Assembly (NCBI GenBank): GCA_903921785.1
Contig: CAIXRH010000247.1
Span: 1 to 41,959 of the forward strand
Direction of reading: 5' to 3'
DNA length: 41,959 bases
Origin: an uncultured Pseudomonadota bacterium
GTDB taxonomy: Bacteria; Myxococcota_A; UBA796; SXON01
This document shows, one piece after another, positions 1 to 10,491 of this stretch. The translations under genes were made by a program, and so were the position numbers. Below the pieces are notes generated by a model. The model worked only from the letters and a program-made list of their open reading frames with translations, was not told where the DNA came from and ran no database searches. The stretch's first letter is position 1, and every line of letters begins with the position of its first letter.

Positions 1-230
1 CCCCGGTCGCGCCCCCGGCCGCGGCGGCTCCCCCGGCGTCCCGCGGCGCCGCGACTCGACCGGCCCCGGCCGCCCCCCGCGCGCCTGCCGAAGCCAGCGA
101 CGTGTCGGCTCCCCAGGCGACGAAGGGGAGCGGCGCCACCCTCCCGCTCATCGCCGCCGGGGTGGTGGGGGTGGTCGGCATCCTGATGATCCTGGTCGCG
201 CTGGCCTGGATCTTCCTGGGCTCTTCGTGA
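1..230 (+). CDS. C-terminal fragment of Pro/Ala-rich tail-anchored protein
   Basis: Only the last 75 codons are inside the window; the reading frame is open from base 3 and enters from the left edge. The visible part is a long Pro/Ala/Arg-rich, probably disordered stretch followed by one hydrophobic segment (about residues 49-72 of the fragment) and the short tail LGSS. This is the layout of a C-terminally anchored membrane protein with a flexible linker. The TGA at 228-230 overlaps the GTG start of the next gene (GTGA), which implies translational coupling with the TPR protein and RNase Z-like gene downstream. The N-terminal functional domain is outside the window, so I cannot name a function. 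Confidence 0.6.
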   Translation, partial: PVAPPAAAAPPASRGAATRPAPAAPRAPAEASDVSAPQATKGSGATLPLIAAGVVGVVGILMILVALAWIFLGSS

Positions 231-999
231 GCGACGACCGGGCCGACGGCCCGGGGTGGAGCATCCAGCCCGAAGCCCAGATCGCGGTGCTCGTGGCCCA
301 GGCGCGCCAGATGGTGCTCGACGGCGACTACGAAGCGGCCGTCGGCCTCGCCGAGGAGCTGCTCGACGCCCACCCGGACGACACCGAGATGCTCCTCCTC
401 CTCGCCGATCTGGCGCCGCGCTACGGGCATCCCGAGGTCGGAGTGCTCGCGGCGCTCCAGGTGCGCGAGCTCGGCGGAGACGTGGCGTCGGTGGAGGCCG
501 CCGCGCTCTACGCGACGTGTGAGCTGGAAGAAGCGCTGACGTCCGCGGAGGAGCGGCTCCGCGCCGCCCCCGAGGACGCGCGCGCCCACGCCGTGCGGGG
601 ATGGTGCTGGAGGTCGTCGGGCGCACGGCCGAGGCGGACGAGGCGCTCGCCCGCGCCCATGCGCTCCGCCCCGACGCGTACCCCCTCCCCTTTCCGATGG
701 CGGACGACGACTGGGAGCCGATGCTCCTCCGTGCGATGAGCCACCTGGAACCCGAGGAGCGCAGCCGCATCCAAGGCTGGGAATTCGAGTGGGCCCCGGT
801 GCCGTCGGTGGAGCTGCTCCAGACGTTCCCCCAGACGTTGCCCCCGAGCACCTTCGCGATCGCCACGGCGGGCGACCCGCCGCGATGTCGGCTCTACACC
901 CGCAACCTCGCGCGGGGCTGCGCCGACGAAGACACGCTCCTCGACCGGCTGATCGACGCCCTCCGCGAGCAGGACGAATACCTCCAGGATTCGCTTTGA
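227..999 (+). CDS. TPR-type protein, apparent frameshift near base 600
   Basis: Two frames together make one plausible protein of about 257 residues. The frame starting GTG at 227 gives helical TPR-like sequence (DGDYEAAVGLAEELLDAHPD and similar) up to about base 598. After that it turns into Arg/Ser/Pro-rich nonsense, while the +1 frame continues the TPR pattern (MVLEVVGRTAEADEALARAH) to the TGA at 997-999. Adding one G to the GGGG run at 597-600 would join them seamlessly. The last ~90 residues resemble the small zincin-like metallopeptidase family found in myxobacteria, but no HExxH is present where it would be expected. The stop overlaps the TTG start of the next gene. It could be a sequencing error, a decayed gene or a real shift. 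Confidence 0.6.
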
Positions 1000-1736
1000 A
1001 GCTGACGATCGTGGGCTCGGGGACCATCCTCCCCGACCCCGACCGTGGCCCCTGCGCCCTGCTCATCGAAGCCGCCGGCCTCCGCGTGCTGGTGGACGGC
1101 GGCAGCGGCACCCTCCGCACCCTCACGAAGCTCGGCCACGATCCTCGGGAGCTCGACGCCCAGGTGCTCAGCCACCGCCACCTCGACCACGCGGGGGAGC
1201 TCCCGAGCCTGCTGTTCTTGCACAAGGTGGCCCGGCGACGGCGGCCGTTCCCCATCTTCGGCGGCGGCGGGCTCACGACGCTGATCGAGAGGATCGAAGC
1301 GGCGTTCGGCGAGCTCACCGCGGACTACGGCGCGCCCGTGACCGAGCTCTCGCTCCGCGGGCCCGATGGGGTCGCGCTGGCGCCGGGGCTGCGCCTCTCC
1401 ACGGCACCCGCCGTCCATAAACATGGTGCCTTGCACCTCGCCTTCGAGGCGGACGGCCACCGGGTCGTCTTCTCCGGCGACACCGGCCCGAGCTCGGCGC
1501 TCACCCAGCTCTGCCGCGGCGCCGACCTGCTGGTCACCGAGTGTGCGTACGCCACCCCTGGTGAGGACCACCTCTGCGCGGCGGAGATCGCGGCGATGGT
1601 GGCCGAAGCCCGGCCGGCGCGGGTGGTGCTCACCCACCTCTACCCCGACGTGGACGAATCGACGGCGCTGGCGACGATCGCAGCGACGGGGGTGCGGGTA
1701 GAGCGCGGCTTCGACGGGTGGAGTTGGGAGGGCTAG
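996..1736 (+). CDS. RNase Z-like metallo-beta-lactamase fold hydrolase
   Basis: A 246-residue MBL-fold protein. The start is TTG at 996, which overlaps the preceding TGA and has AGGA about 6 nt upstream; the product then begins MKLTIVGSGTILPD, the usual first strand of the family. The metal ligand motif HRHLDH lies at residues 60-65, followed by a VHKHG histidine, SGDTG (bridging Asp) and a late THLYP histidine, so all expected metal-binding positions are present. The layout and length match the RNase Z/ElaC-like group more than lactamases. A tRNA 3'-processing nuclease or a related phosphodiesterase are both possible; the tRNA-binding exosite arm is not obvious. It is the third gene of a tightly overlapping operon. 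Confidence 0.8.
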   Translation: MKLTIVGSGTILPDPDRGPCALLIEAAGLRVLVDGGSGTLRTLTKLGHDPRELDAQVLSHRHLDHAGELPSLLFLHKVARRRRPFPIFGGGGLTTLIERIEAAFGELTADYGAPVTELSLRGPDGVALAPGLRLSTAPAVHKHGALHLAFEADGHRVVFSGDTGPSSALTQLCRGADLLVTECAYATPGEDHLCAAEIAAMVAEARPARVVLTHLYPDVDESTALATIAATGVRVERGFDGWSWEG

Positions 1737-2116
1737 TCGGGCGGAGGTCGAAGAGAGAGGGTCCCACCTCCCGTCCCTCCTCCAACGTCGGCCAGCCATG
1801 ACAGGCGTCGGCGAAACAACTCAACCATATTTCGTTAGAGTACCCAAACCACTACCCTTCTCCCTCCGGGAGAAGGTGGCGCAAAGCGCCGGATGAGGGG
1901 AATCACAGCGCCCCGAATCCCGCCAGCTCCACCGCGCGCCGCCGCGACGACCGCAAAACGAAACCCGATCGGCCTGACCCCCGGTCGCGCGCCCGCCTCC
2001 GCACGACCCCAGGCGACCGGGAGGGAGCAGACCGGTTGCCCGGGGAGGCTTGCCCGTGCAAAAAATCTACGTCGTTCCTGCTGGCTCATCCGCCCGGCCA
2101 GGCCCGCCTCGACCCC
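1737..2116. other. 380-bp gene-free interval
   Basis: This lies between the 3' ends of two convergent transcription units. It holds a less GC-rich patch at about 1801-1855 and the REP-like double hairpin listed separately at 1857-1890. The rest is GC-rich sequence in which I see no gene, RNA or promoter. A run of six A (plus strand) near 2059-2064 gives a T-run for the leftward transcript ending at 2117, but no convincing stem precedes it. Confidence 0.5.
1857..1890. repeat. REP-like double hairpin
   Basis: Two perfect stem-loops lie side by side: CTTCTCCC-TCC-GGGAGAAG at 1857-1875 and GGCGC-AAA-GCGCC at 1878-1890, followed by GGATGAGGGG. This two-hairpin layout with a trailing GGATGAGGG is that of intergenic REP-type palindromes of many Proteobacteria. 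It could also act as a bidirectional terminator between the convergent genes at 1736 and 2117. Confidence 0.6.
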
Positions 2117-2686
2117 TCACCACGCCCACAGAAACCCGATCGGCACCAGCGCCCCCGCAGCCACGATCCACTTCCCTCGGCCCAACAACCCCGTTTTTCC
2201 GCGGAGCATCAGGATCCCGCCGATCGAGAGGTACAGCAGCAAGACCGCGTAGGCGTCCGCTACGTAGGTCCACACACCCTTGAGGCGGTTGAGGTGCAGC
2301 GCGTTGGCCTGGAAGAGCCCGGCCCGCGGGGTGACCCGCTTGAGGCGGCCGTGGCCCGTCGCCGGGTCCACCGACACCTCGCCGCCTTCATCGAGGAAGA
2401 CCTTCAGCTCCGTCGGCGAGACGTGGTGGTGCCCGCGCACCTCGGCCGGATCGAGCTTCAACGCCGCGACGATCTGGGCCTCCGCGGCGTTGAGGTCCGT
2501 CACGTCCACCGGGCCGAGCTCCACCTCCGCGGTGGTGATCGCGTAGGTGGGGTTCCAGTCGTCGGTGTGGTTCACGGCGAGGCCGCTCACCGCGTAGAGC
2601 ACAGTGAGGACCGCCACAAAGTAGCCGACGTCCCGGTGGGTGACCCGGTTGAGCCGGAACCAGTCGGGGCCGGCGGCCCGGGCCAC
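2117..2686 (-). CDS. PepSY-associated TM helix protein
   Basis: A 189-residue membrane protein. It starts at GTG 2686, one base after the stop of the DUF4920 gene, so the two are co-translated. There is a first membrane segment at about residues 20-38, a soluble region of about 100 residues (HHHVSPTELKVFLDEGG and following), and two further hydrophobic segments near residues 141-161 and 172-189. This order is typical of the PepSY-associated TM helix family of short proteins. Members are thought to be membrane partners of redox or metal-related systems, but no catalytic role is established. The soluble part with HHH and acidic residues would face the periplasm if the N-terminus is cytoplasmic. 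Confidence 0.75.
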   Translation of the reverse strand: MARAAGPDWFRLNRVTHRDVGYFVAVLTVLYAVSGLAVNHTDDWNPTYAITTAEVELGPVDVTDLNAAEAQIVAALKLDPAEVRGHHHVSPTELKVFLDEGGEVSVDPATGHGRLKRVTPRAGLFQANALHLNRLKGVWTYVADAYAVLLLYLSIGGILMLRGKTGLLGRGKWIVAAGALVPIGFLWAW

Positions 2687-2687
2687 G

Positions 2688-3224
<537 letters not shown>

Positions 3225-3260
3225 CGGGACTCCGCGAATGGGCGGCGTCTATTCGGGCGC

Positions 3261-5810
3261 CTACCCCTCCGCCAACCTCCGCAGCCGATACAGCTCCTCC
3301 AGCGCCGCTCGGGGCGTCAACGCATCCGGATCGACCTCGAGGATCGCCGCGCGGACCGGGTCCAGGAGCGGCTCGGCAGGCGGCGCCGCCTCCAGCGCCG
3401 GCTCGGGCGCGGGGCCGCCACCGAACAAGGAGAGCTGCGTGGACTCCGCCCGCGGCCGCTTCTTCTCCAGCTGTTTGAGCAGCTTCGTGGCCCGGGTGAC
3501 CACCGCGGGCGGAAGGCCCGCCAGCCGCGCACACTGGATGCCGAAGCTCCCCGGCGCCGGTCCGTCGCGGACCACCCGGAGGAAGGTGATCTTGTCGCCG
3601 CTCTCGGCGACCGCCACGTGCATCGCCCGCGCCCGGTCGTTGCTCTCGGTGAGCGCCGCGAGCTCGTGGTAGTGCGTAGCGAAGAGGGTGCGCGCCTTCA
3701 CCCGGTCGTGGAGGTCCTCGGCGACGGCCCAGGCGATGGCGAGGCCGTCGTAGGTGCTGGTGCCGCGGCCGATCTCGTCGAGCAGCACGAGGCTCCGGGA
3801 GGTGGCGCCGGCGAGGATGTTCGCGGTCTCCCCCATCTCGACCATGAACGTGCTCTGGCCACGAGCGAGGTCGTCGCTGGCGCCCACGCGGACGAACAGC
3901 CGGTCCACGAGGCCGATGCGCGCCTGCCGCGCCGGCACCGGGCAGCCGATCTGCGCCATCACCACGGTGAGGGCGATCTGCCGCATGAGCGTGCTTTTCC
4001 CTGCCATGTTCGGCCCGAAGAGCAGCACGAGCCGCGCCCGGTCGCCGAGGCGCAGATCGTTGGGCACGAAACGTTCGTCCCGCCGCGCCGCCTCCACGAC
4101 GGGGTGGCGGGAGCCGAGGAGCTCGATCTCCCGGGAGTCGTCCAGCGTCGGCCGCGCCCAGCGGTGGACGGCCGCCAGCTCCGCGAAGGTCGCCAGCACG
4201 TCCAGCTCCGCGACCCCGCGGGCGATCGCCTGCAGCCGGGGCACATGCTCGCCGACCCGCACCCGCAGCGCGCGGAAGTGTTCTCCTTCGAGGCGGATGC
4301 GCTTCTCGTCTGCCCCCGACACCGCCTCCTCGTGCTCCTTGAGCTCGGGGGTGATGAACCGCTCACCGTTGGCGATCGTCTGCTTGCGGTGCCACGCGGG
4401 CGGCACCTTGTGCAGGTGCGCCTTGGTGACCTCGATGTAGTACCCGAAGACGTCGTTGTGACGGACCTTCAAGGAGCCGATGTCCGTCTCCCCGCGGAGG
4501 CGCTCCTCCATCTCGGCGATCGCGCCCTTCACGTCGGTGGCGAGGCGGGCGAAGCGGTCGAGCTCGGGGTCGGCGCCGGGGCGGATGAAGTGGCCGTCGT
4601 CCATCCCGGCCGGGGGCTCCTCCACGAGCCAGAACAGGATGTCGGCCGCGACGTCGGGGCAGAGGTCCTCGGGGAGGCGCCCGCGGAGGCGCGGGTCCTC
4701 CAAGAAGGCGGTGAGCGCCTCGATGCGCTGGAGGCTCAGGCCCATCGCCACCAGTTCCCGTGGCCCTCCGAGCCCTTGCGCCACCTTTGCGCAGATCCGT
4801 TCGAGGTCGGCGACCTGCCCGAGCAGCGGCAGCACCGAGCCTCGCAGCCCCGGAGCGAAGGCTTCCACGGCGTCGAACCGCTCGTTGAGCGCGGCGACGT
4901 CCACCAGCGGGTTGGCGAGCCAGTCGCGCAGGCGGCGGCCGCCCATGGGGGTCTGGGAGCGGTCGAGCAGGCCGAGGAGCGTGCCCTTCCGGCCGGTGCC
5001 CCGGAGCGGGCGGAAGAGCTCCAGGTTCCGCACGGTCGCCTCGTCGAGGCCGAGGGTGCTGCCGACGCGGAACGTGCGGAGGGCGGTGATGTTGCGAAGA
5101 TCGGCCTTGAGCGCGTCGGCGGCGTAGCGGAGCGCGGCGGAGGCGGCGCCGAGGCCGGCGGTGAGCGTGTCGGTGCCCGCGCCGAAACGGCGGGCGAGCT
5201 CCGGGCGATCGGGGCGGACTTCCTCGATCACGGTGGTGCACACCTCCCCGAGCATCGCGCGGAGCTCGGGGCTGTCGGCGCCGCGGGCGACGATCGCCTC
5301 CCGGGGACCATGCCGGGCCAGCTCGCCGCCGAGCGCGGCGAGGTCCGCCACGTCGGCGGCGCGGAAGTCGCCGGTGGAGGCGTCGAGGAAGGCGAGGCCC
5401 CAGGCGCCGGGGACCCCGGTGATCGCCACGAGGAAGCTCGACTCGTGCGCCTCCACCCCGTCGGCCGCGAGGCCGGGCGTGAGCACCCGCACGATGTCCC
5501 GCTTCACGATGCCCTTGGCCGCCTTCGGGTCCTCGATCTGCTCGGCGATCGCCACCTTCTTCCCGAGGTCGAGGAGGCGGCGGAGGTAACCTTCGGCCGC
5601 GTGCCAGGGCACGCCGCACATCGGCAGCGGGTCGGGCGTGTCGCGGTCGCGGGTGGTGAGGGTGAGCTCGAGCGCGGCGGCGGTCCACACCGCGTCTTCG
5701 CCGAAGAGCTCGTAGAAGTCGCCCATCCGGTAGAAGAGCAGCGCGTCGGGGACCCGCGCGCGGAGCTCGCGGTACTGCCGGAGCATGGGAGTGTCGGAGG
5801 AGGCGGCCAC
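3261..5810 (-). CDS. mutS: DNA mismatch repair protein MutS
   Basis: An 849-residue MutS, close to the 853 of E. coli. GTG at 5810 is chosen as start because it places the mismatch-probing Phe-Tyr-Glu ([12 protein letters not shown]32/E34) near the family position; the frame stays open further upstream into the divergent kinase but there has no similarity. The Walker A is GPNMAGKST (599-607), Walker [17 protein letters not shown], and the late motif THYHEL is present. QLSLF at about 792-796 fits a sliding-clamp-binding peptide, and the C-terminal ~40 residues look like the helical tetramerisation region. It binds mispaired DNA and starts excision repair. No mutL is in the window. The DUF4920 and PepSY-TM genes follow on the same strand. 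Confidence 0.97.
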   Translation of the reverse strand: MAASSDTPMLRQYRELRARVPDALLFYRMGDFYELFGEDAVWTAAALELTLTTRDRDTPDPLPMCGVPWHAAEGYLRRLLDLGKKVAIAEQIEDPKAAKGIVKRDIVRVLTPGLAADGVEAHESSFLVAITGVPGAWGLAFLDASTGDFRAADVADLAALGGELARHGPREAIVARGADSPELRAMLGEVCTTVIEEVRPDRPELARRFGAGTDTLTAGLGAASAALRYAADALKADLRNITALRTFRVGSTLGLDEATVRNLELFRPLRGTGRKGTLLGLLDRSQTPMGGRRLRDWLANPLVDVAALNERFDAVEAFAPGLRGSVLPLLGQVADLERICAKVAQGLGGPRELVAMGLSLQRIEALTAFLEDPRLRGRLPEDLCPDVAADILFWLVEEPPAGMDDGHFIRPGADPELDRFARLATDVKGAIAEMEERLRGETDIGSLKVRHNDVFGYYIEVTKAHLHKVPPAWHRKQTIANGERFITPELKEHEEAVSGADEKRIRLEGEHFRALRVRVGEHVPRLQAIARGVAELDVLATFAELAAVHRWARPTLDDSREIELLGSRHPVVEAARRDERFVPNDLRLGDRARLVLLFGPNMAGKSTLMRQIALTVVMAQIGCPVPARQARIGLVDRLFVRVGASDDLARGQSTFMVEMGETANILAGATSRSLVLLDEIGRGTSTYDGLAIAWAVAEDLHDRVKARTLFATHYHELAALTESNDRARAMHVAVAESGDKITFLRVVRDGPAPGSFGIQCARLAGLPPAVVTRATKLLKQLEKKRPRAESTQLSLFGGGPAPEPALEAAPPAEPLLDPVRAAILEVDPDALTPRAALEELYRLRRLAEG

Positions 5811-5949
5811 GGTCCGCCGGGTATCAAGGCGCGGGGGCGGGTGGGGGGGCAAGGCGGGGCACCGGCACGCGCCGCTCATGCCGAACGTCGGGCCGTCCGA
5901 TCGGGTGGCGCAGGTCGGGCTGCGGCTCCGCGCCGACCGCAGGACGTCC

Positions 5950-8907
5950 ATGCACCCCGATCTCCCGCGCCCCCCCGGACTCCGCTCCCTCGTCGCCCGC
6001 GGCTTCCTCACCTCGTCGCTGATCCCGTTGGTCACGATCGAGCTCGTGCTCATCGTGCTGTACTTCTCGATCAACGCCTACAACGAAGCGCAGAACCGGG
6101 CCGCCCTGGAGCGCGAGGTGTCGGATAGCCTCACCGAGATCGCGAACGGCGTGGCCGAGGGCATCGACGCGCGCACGGCGGAGGTGGCCCGGGACGCGCT
6201 CGCGCTCCGCGACATCACCGAGTCGTTCTACGCGAACCCGGATTGGCGTCCGCCCCACGGCACCGAGGCCGCCCGCTTCACGCTGGCGCCCAGCGGAGTC
6301 TACTACAAGGTCAACGACAACGGAGGTTCTTCGGTCTTCTACGGGGCGCGCACCGCGATGGGCGAGGCCGAGCGGGACAAAGCCGCGCGCTCGGAGCTGC
6401 TCGACCCCGCTTACCGAGCCGTGGAGCGGGCCTCCGACGATATCGTGGCGGTGTACCTCAATACCTACGACGAGATGAACCGATACTACCCGTTCATACC
6501 CGACGTGACCTCGCAGTACGACGCGATGTTGCACATGGAGGACTTCAACTTCTACTACCTCGCGGATGCCGCCCACAACCCGACCCGCGGCGCGGTCTGG
6601 ACCGGCACCTACCTCGACCCCGCCGGCAAGGGGTGGATGAACTCGTGCATCGTGCCGGTGTACCAGGGCGACCACCTCGAAGGGGTCCTGGGGATCGACC
6701 TCACCACCGAGACGATCGTCAGCCGCATCCTCGCCACGCAGCTCCCTTGGGACGCCGAGCCGATTCTCGTGGACGAAGACGGCACCGTGCTCGCGATGCG
6801 CCCCGGCCTCGAGGCCCGCCTGGGCCGCACCCGGATCGACTACGGGGACAAACCCCTCACCGCGGAGGTCCTCGACGAGTTCAACCTCCTGAAGTTGCCG
6901 GACGCCGCGGTGGCCTCCGCCTTCGAACGCCTCCTTCGCGGCTCGGTGGGCTCGGGTCGGCTCACCCTGGACGGCGGCGACTACCTCATGCTCAAGTCGC
7001 CGATCCCCCAGACCGGCTGGACCCTGGTGCTGGCCGCAGACGAAGACGCGGTTTTCGCCCCGGTCGTCCAGCGCGCCGCCGAGACGCGCGAGATCGGCTT
7101 CGCCGCCATCGGCGTGATGTTGATCTTCTACCTCGCCTTCTTCCTCCTCTTGTGGCGGAAGTCCACCGCTCTCGCGTCGCAGATCGCGGCGCCCATCGAC
7201 ACCCTGTCCCGCGCGACCTCTCACCTCGCGCGCGGCGAGGACGTCGGCCCGCTCGCCCGGGTCAACATCGACGAGATCGACCAGCTTTCCTCGAACTTCG
7301 AGCGGATGCGTGCGGACCTCGATGCGACGCGCCAGCGCCAGGACGAGGCCATCGCCGCCGCGGAAGCCTCGGCCGCCGCCCGCTCGCAGTTCCTTGCGAA
7401 CATGAGCCACGAGATCCGGACGCCGCTCAACGGGATCCTCGGCATGGGCGATCTCATCCTCGGGAGCTCGCTCACCCCCGAGCAGCGCCGCTTCACCGAG
7501 ACGATCCGTCGTTCCGGCGAGGTCCTGCTCGCGGTGGTCAACGACGTGCTCGACCTGTCCAAGATCGAGGCGGGCCGAATGGAGGTGCAGGCCGCCCCCT
7601 TCGATCCGCGCGCGCTGGTGGAAGACCTCGCCGGGGTCTTCGGGGCCGAGGCGAAGCGGAAAGGCCTCCAGTTCAGCCTCGCGCCGGTCGTCGGGCTCCC
7701 CGCCGGCGTCTCCGGCGATGAATTCCGCTTGCGGCAGGTGCTCTCCAACGTGCTCGCGAACGCGGTGAAGTTCACGGAGGCAGGCCAGGTCTCGTTCGGT
7801 GTGGAAGCCGAGCCCGCCGATCGGGGCGACGTACGGCTCTCGTTCTGGGTCGCCGACACCGGCATCGGCATCGAAGCGTCCCGGCTCGGATCGATCTTCG
7901 ACAGCTTCGTCCAGGGGGACGGCTCGATCTCTCGACGCTTCGGCGGCACCGGCCTCGGGCTGACGATCAGCAAACGGTTCCTCGACCTGATGGGCGGGAC
8001 GCTCACCGTACAGAGCGAGGCCGGCCGCGGCTCCACGTTCCGCATCCGGCTCACGCTCCCACGCGCCGTCGTGACCGTGAGCGCGCCTCCGGCGGCCGCT
8101 CCGGACCTCGGCGGGCTGCGGGTCCTGGTGGCCGAGGACAACCCGGTGAACCAGGAGTATGTGTGCACCCTGCTCCGGCGCCAGGGGGGGGTGGTGACCG
8201 CGGTGGGCGACGGCTACGCCGCCGTGGAGGCGTGGTCCTCGGGGCGGTTCGACGTCATCCTGATGGACTGCCAGATGCCGGGGATGGACGGGTTCGCGGC
8301 CACCGCCGAGCTCCGGCGCCGCGAGGGCGACGGTCCGCGGACGCCGATCGTCGCGCTCACCGCCCACGCCCTCCAGGGGTACGCGGACCACTGCCGCGCC
8401 CAGGGCATGGACGACTACCTGAGCAAGCCGGTGTCGCCCGCGCAGCTCGCCGCGTGCCTGAAACGCTGGATGCGCCCCTCGGGGGCCGAGGAGCCGTCGC
8501 CGGCGCCACTCGATGTCCCGCCCGTCGCCGTGGTGGACGCCCGACCTCCGCTCCGCCTCGCGCCGCCCCTGGCGATCGACCGCGACGCCGTCCTGGAGCG
8601 CTGCATGGGCGACGCCGCGCTGGTCCAGGAGCTCCTGGGGATGCTCGACGATCAGGCGCTGCAGATGCTGGAGCGGGTGGAGCGTGCCTTCGAGGCGGAC
8701 GACATGCCCGCGCTCCGGGACGCTGCCCACACGCTCAAGGGCGGCGCAGCCGAGCTGTCCGCCGGTCCACTCCGCGAAACAGCGTACGAGGTCGAGCGCG
8801 CCGCCCGCGCCGCCGATCGGGACACGCTCCTCCGGGCGATCCCGGAGTTGAAGGAGGCAGTGCGGACGTTCCACGAGGGCATGCTCGGGGAGCAGGCGGT
8901 GGCCTGA
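5950..8907 (+). CDS. Hybrid sensor histidine kinase with receiver and Hpt domains
   Basis: A 985-residue inner-membrane phosphorelay protein. The ATG at 5950 ([11 protein letters not shown]) puts a short arm before the first membrane helix ([16 protein letters not shown]); an in-frame start further left would overlap mutS. Then come a large periplasmic dCache-like sensor (about residues 45-375), a second membrane helix, HAMP, HisKA with [10 protein letters not shown] (His487), a HATPase domain with the N box (NVLANAVKF), DTGIGI and [11 protein letters not shown], a receiver ([13 protein letters not shown], Asp773) and a C-terminal Hpt domain (AAHTLKGGA, His927). All phospho-acceptors are present, as in BarA/ArcB-type kinases. 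No response regulator gene is adjacent, so the output is unknown. It is divergent from mutS with a 139-bp gap. Confidence 0.93.
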   Translation: MHPDLPRPPGLRSLVARGFLTSSLIPLVTIELVLIVLYFSINAYNEAQNRAALEREVSDSLTEIANGVAEGIDARTAEVARDALALRDITESFYANPDWRPPHGTEAARFTLAPSGVYYKVNDNGGSSVFYGARTAMGEAERDKAARSELLDPAYRAVERASDDIVAVYLNTYDEMNRYYPFIPDVTSQYDAMLHMEDFNFYYLADAAHNPTRGAVWTGTYLDPAGKGWMNSCIVPVYQGDHLEGVLGIDLTTETIVSRILATQLPWDAEPILVDEDGTVLAMRPGLEARLGRTRIDYGDKPLTAEVLDEFNLLKLPDAAVASAFERLLRGSVGSGRLTLDGGDYLMLKSPIPQTGWTLVLAADEDAVFAPVVQRAAETREIGFAAIGVMLIFYLAFFLLLWRKSTALASQIAAPIDTLSRATSHLARGEDVGPLARVNIDEIDQLSSNFERMRADLDATRQRQDEAIAAAEASAAARSQFLANMSHEIRTPLNGILGMGDLILGSSLTPEQRRFTETIRRSGEVLLAVVNDVLDLSKIEAGRMEVQAAPFDPRALVEDLAGVFGAEAKRKGLQFSLAPVVGLPAGVSGDEFRLRQVLSNVLANAVKFTEAGQVSFGVEAEPADRGDVRLSFWVADTGIGIEASRLGSIFDSFVQGDGSISRRFGGTGLGLTISKRFLDLMGGTLTVQSEAGRGSTFRIRLTLPRAVVTVSAPPAAAPDLGGLRVLVAEDNPVNQEYVCTLLRRQGGVVTAVGDGYAAVEAWSSGRFDVILMDCQMPGMDGFAATAELRRREGDGPRTPIVALTAHALQGYADHCRAQGMDDYLSKPVSPAQLAACLKRWMRPSGAEEPSPAPLDVPPVAVVDARPPLRLAPPLAIDRDAVLERCMGDAALVQELLGMLDDQALQMLERVERAFEADDMPALRDAAHTLKGGAAELSAGPLRETAYEVERAARAADRDTLLRAIPELKEAVRTFHEGMLGEQAVA

Positions 8908-9054
8908 TCCTCCGGCGGATTCACACGGCGCCTCGCTACGCGCTCGGCGACCTCGTCGCCCCCGCTACGGATCGTCGCAACGATGCTGCCCGTTGTCGCG
9001 ATCGCGCCCGCCACGGCCTCCTCCGCGGGGCACACCGCGTGCAATGCCCGGCGC

Positions 9055-9504
9055 ATGCTCCTCCTCGTCGCCGCCGCCCTCGCCGAATGCCCCTGGACCG
9101 AAGACACCCTCACCGCCACCGGCCTCGCCGCCATCGCGAACCCCCTGCGCTGGGACGCCACGGACGACAAGGGGCAGCGCCTCGACCCGGAGGCGCTGGA
9201 CGAGGCCCTCAGCCACCGTCGCCCCTGGCACCTGCACCGCGCGCTCCTCGACACCCGACCCTACGATCTGCTCGTCACCCTGTTCGACGGGCACCAGGAC
9301 GTGCGGACGAACCTCGCCGTATGGGCGGACGGTCCCCGGCTCGTGCTCGCGTGGCGCGAGCACACCCTGTTCGACGAACGCGAGGTCTACACCGAGAACA
9401 AGGTCGTGATCTGGGGCCTCGTCGATCGCCAGGCCGTGGCATACGAGGCGATCATCCTCCCGGACCACCGACTGTACGCCGGGTTCAGCGAAACATGCCG
9501 TTGA
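9055..9504 (+). CDS. Small exported protein, pentahaem cytochrome partner
   Basis: A 149-residue protein I do not recognise. The ATG at 9055 gives MLLLVAAALAE, a very short signal like others in this window. A start at 8983 in the same frame would add 24 residues ending in NARR and give a more classical signal, so the start is uncertain. The mature part is alpha/beta-like, with conserved-looking Trp and Asp residues and an internal strand-rich stretch (RLVLAWREHTLFDEREVY) but no cysteines after the signal. Its TGA overlaps the ATG of the pentahaem cytochrome by 10 nt, so the two are translationally coupled and probably act together in the periplasm. Confidence 0.6.
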   Translation: MLLLVAAALAECPWTEDTLTATGLAAIANPLRWDATDDKGQRLDPEALDEALSHRRPWHLHRALLDTRPYDLLVTLFDGHQDVRTNLAVWADGPRLVLAWREHTLFDEREVYTENKVVIWGLVDRQAVAYEAIILPDHRLYAGFSETCR

Positions 9505-10463
9505 TCTATGCCATCTTCGGGCTCGCCCCCCTCGAGCACGCGCTCGACACGGAGGCGGAGCCGGCTGCGATGCGCGCCGCCGCGTGCGGCGAGTGCCACG
9601 CGGCGCAGTACGCGGACTGGTCGGCCTCCCGCCACGCGAGCGCTCACTCCAACTCGATCTACCAGGCCGGGTTGGCGGCCGAGCCTCAGCCGTTCTGCGT
9701 CCGCTGTCACGCGCCGCTCCGGGAGCAGGGGGAGGAGGTCCTCCGCAACCTCGACTGGTACCAGTCCTGGGGGCCGCACGCCGAGCCGGGCCCCGCGCCC
9801 ACGTTCGAGGCGGAAGACTTCGCGCACGAGGGGGTCACGTGCGCCACCTGCCACCTCCGCGGCGGGACCATCCTCACCCCCACCGAGACCCACGCCCTCC
9901 ACCCCACCCGCGCGGCGCCGCTCCGCGACCCCGAGCTGTGCGCCATCTGCCACGAATTCCCCTTCGTCTCCGAGGGGAAGTACGCGACCTCGGCGCTCAT
10001 GCAGAGCACGTTCTCGGAGTGGCGGGCGTGGGGCGGCGCCGAGACCTGCCAGACCTGTCACATGCCCGGGGGGCGGCACCTGTTTCGCGGCGCGCACGAC
10101 CAGGCGTGGCTGCGCCAGTCGGTGTCGGTGGAGGTGGGGCGGAGCACCTGGACGATCCGCAGCGTCGGCGTCGGCCACTCCTTGCCGACCGGGGACCTGT
10201 TCCGGCACCTCACGTTCGAGGTGGAGCGCGGCGGAAAATGGCAGGTCAAGGCGTGGATCGGGCGGACGTTCCGCACCGTGCGGGAGGGAGGGTTGCTCAC
10301 CCGCGTCCTCGACGCAGACACCAGCTTGAAGCCGGAGGTTCCCCTCGTGATCCGCGGAGCACCGGGGCGCTGGCGCCTAGTGTACCACTACGGCTCCGCC
10401 ACCGACGAAGCGCGGGGCCTCGTCCCGATCGACGACCTCGTGGTGATCCTCGCGGAGGGGTGA
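9495..10463 (+). CDS. Pentahaem c-type cytochrome (c554-like)
   Basis: A 322-residue exported protein with five CxxCH haem-attachment motifs: CGECH (31-35), CVRCH (68-72), CATCH (116-120), CAICH (149-153) and CQTCH (185-189). The first is followed by AAQYADWSASRHA, the signature of the cytochrome c554/c' family. The C-terminal 120 residues carry no haem motif, but VGVGHSLPTGD matches the conserved GHxxPTG element that helps form a haem site in these proteins. The first ~15 residues are a weak signal. It probably carries electrons in the periplasm; donor and acceptor are not visible. The start at 9495 overlaps the gene before it. Confidence 0.85.
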   Translation: MPLIYAIFGLAPLEHALDTEAEPAAMRAAACGECHAAQYADWSASRHASAHSNSIYQAGLAAEPQPFCVRCHAPLREQGEEVLRNLDWYQSWGPHAEPGPAPTFEAEDFAHEGVTCATCHLRGGTILTPTETHALHPTRAAPLRDPELCAICHEFPFVSEGKYATSALMQSTFSEWRAWGGAETCQTCHMPGGRHLFRGAHDQAWLRQSVSVEVGRSTWTIRSVGVGHSLPTGDLFRHLTFEVERGGKWQVKAWIGRTFRTVREGGLLTRVLDADTSLKPEVPLVIRGAPGRWRLVYHYGSATDEARGLVPIDDLVVILAEG

Positions 10464-10491
10464 CGACGGTCGCCATCGACCGGCCCGCGGA

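Noticed and set aside
601-999. Separate gene starting at ATG 601
   Set aside because: No ribosome-binding site, and the TPR pattern begins in the other frame at 227; better explained by one gene with a frameshift.
1835-2089. 84-codon frame on the minus strand
   Set aside because: Its C-terminal part (IPLIRRFAPPSPGGRR) is just the REP-like hairpin read as protein; no start signal or similarity.
8983-9054. Start at ATG 8983 for the small exported protein
   Set aside because: Possible but less like the other exported proteins here, which start directly at the hydrophobic core; kept as an alternative in the feature.
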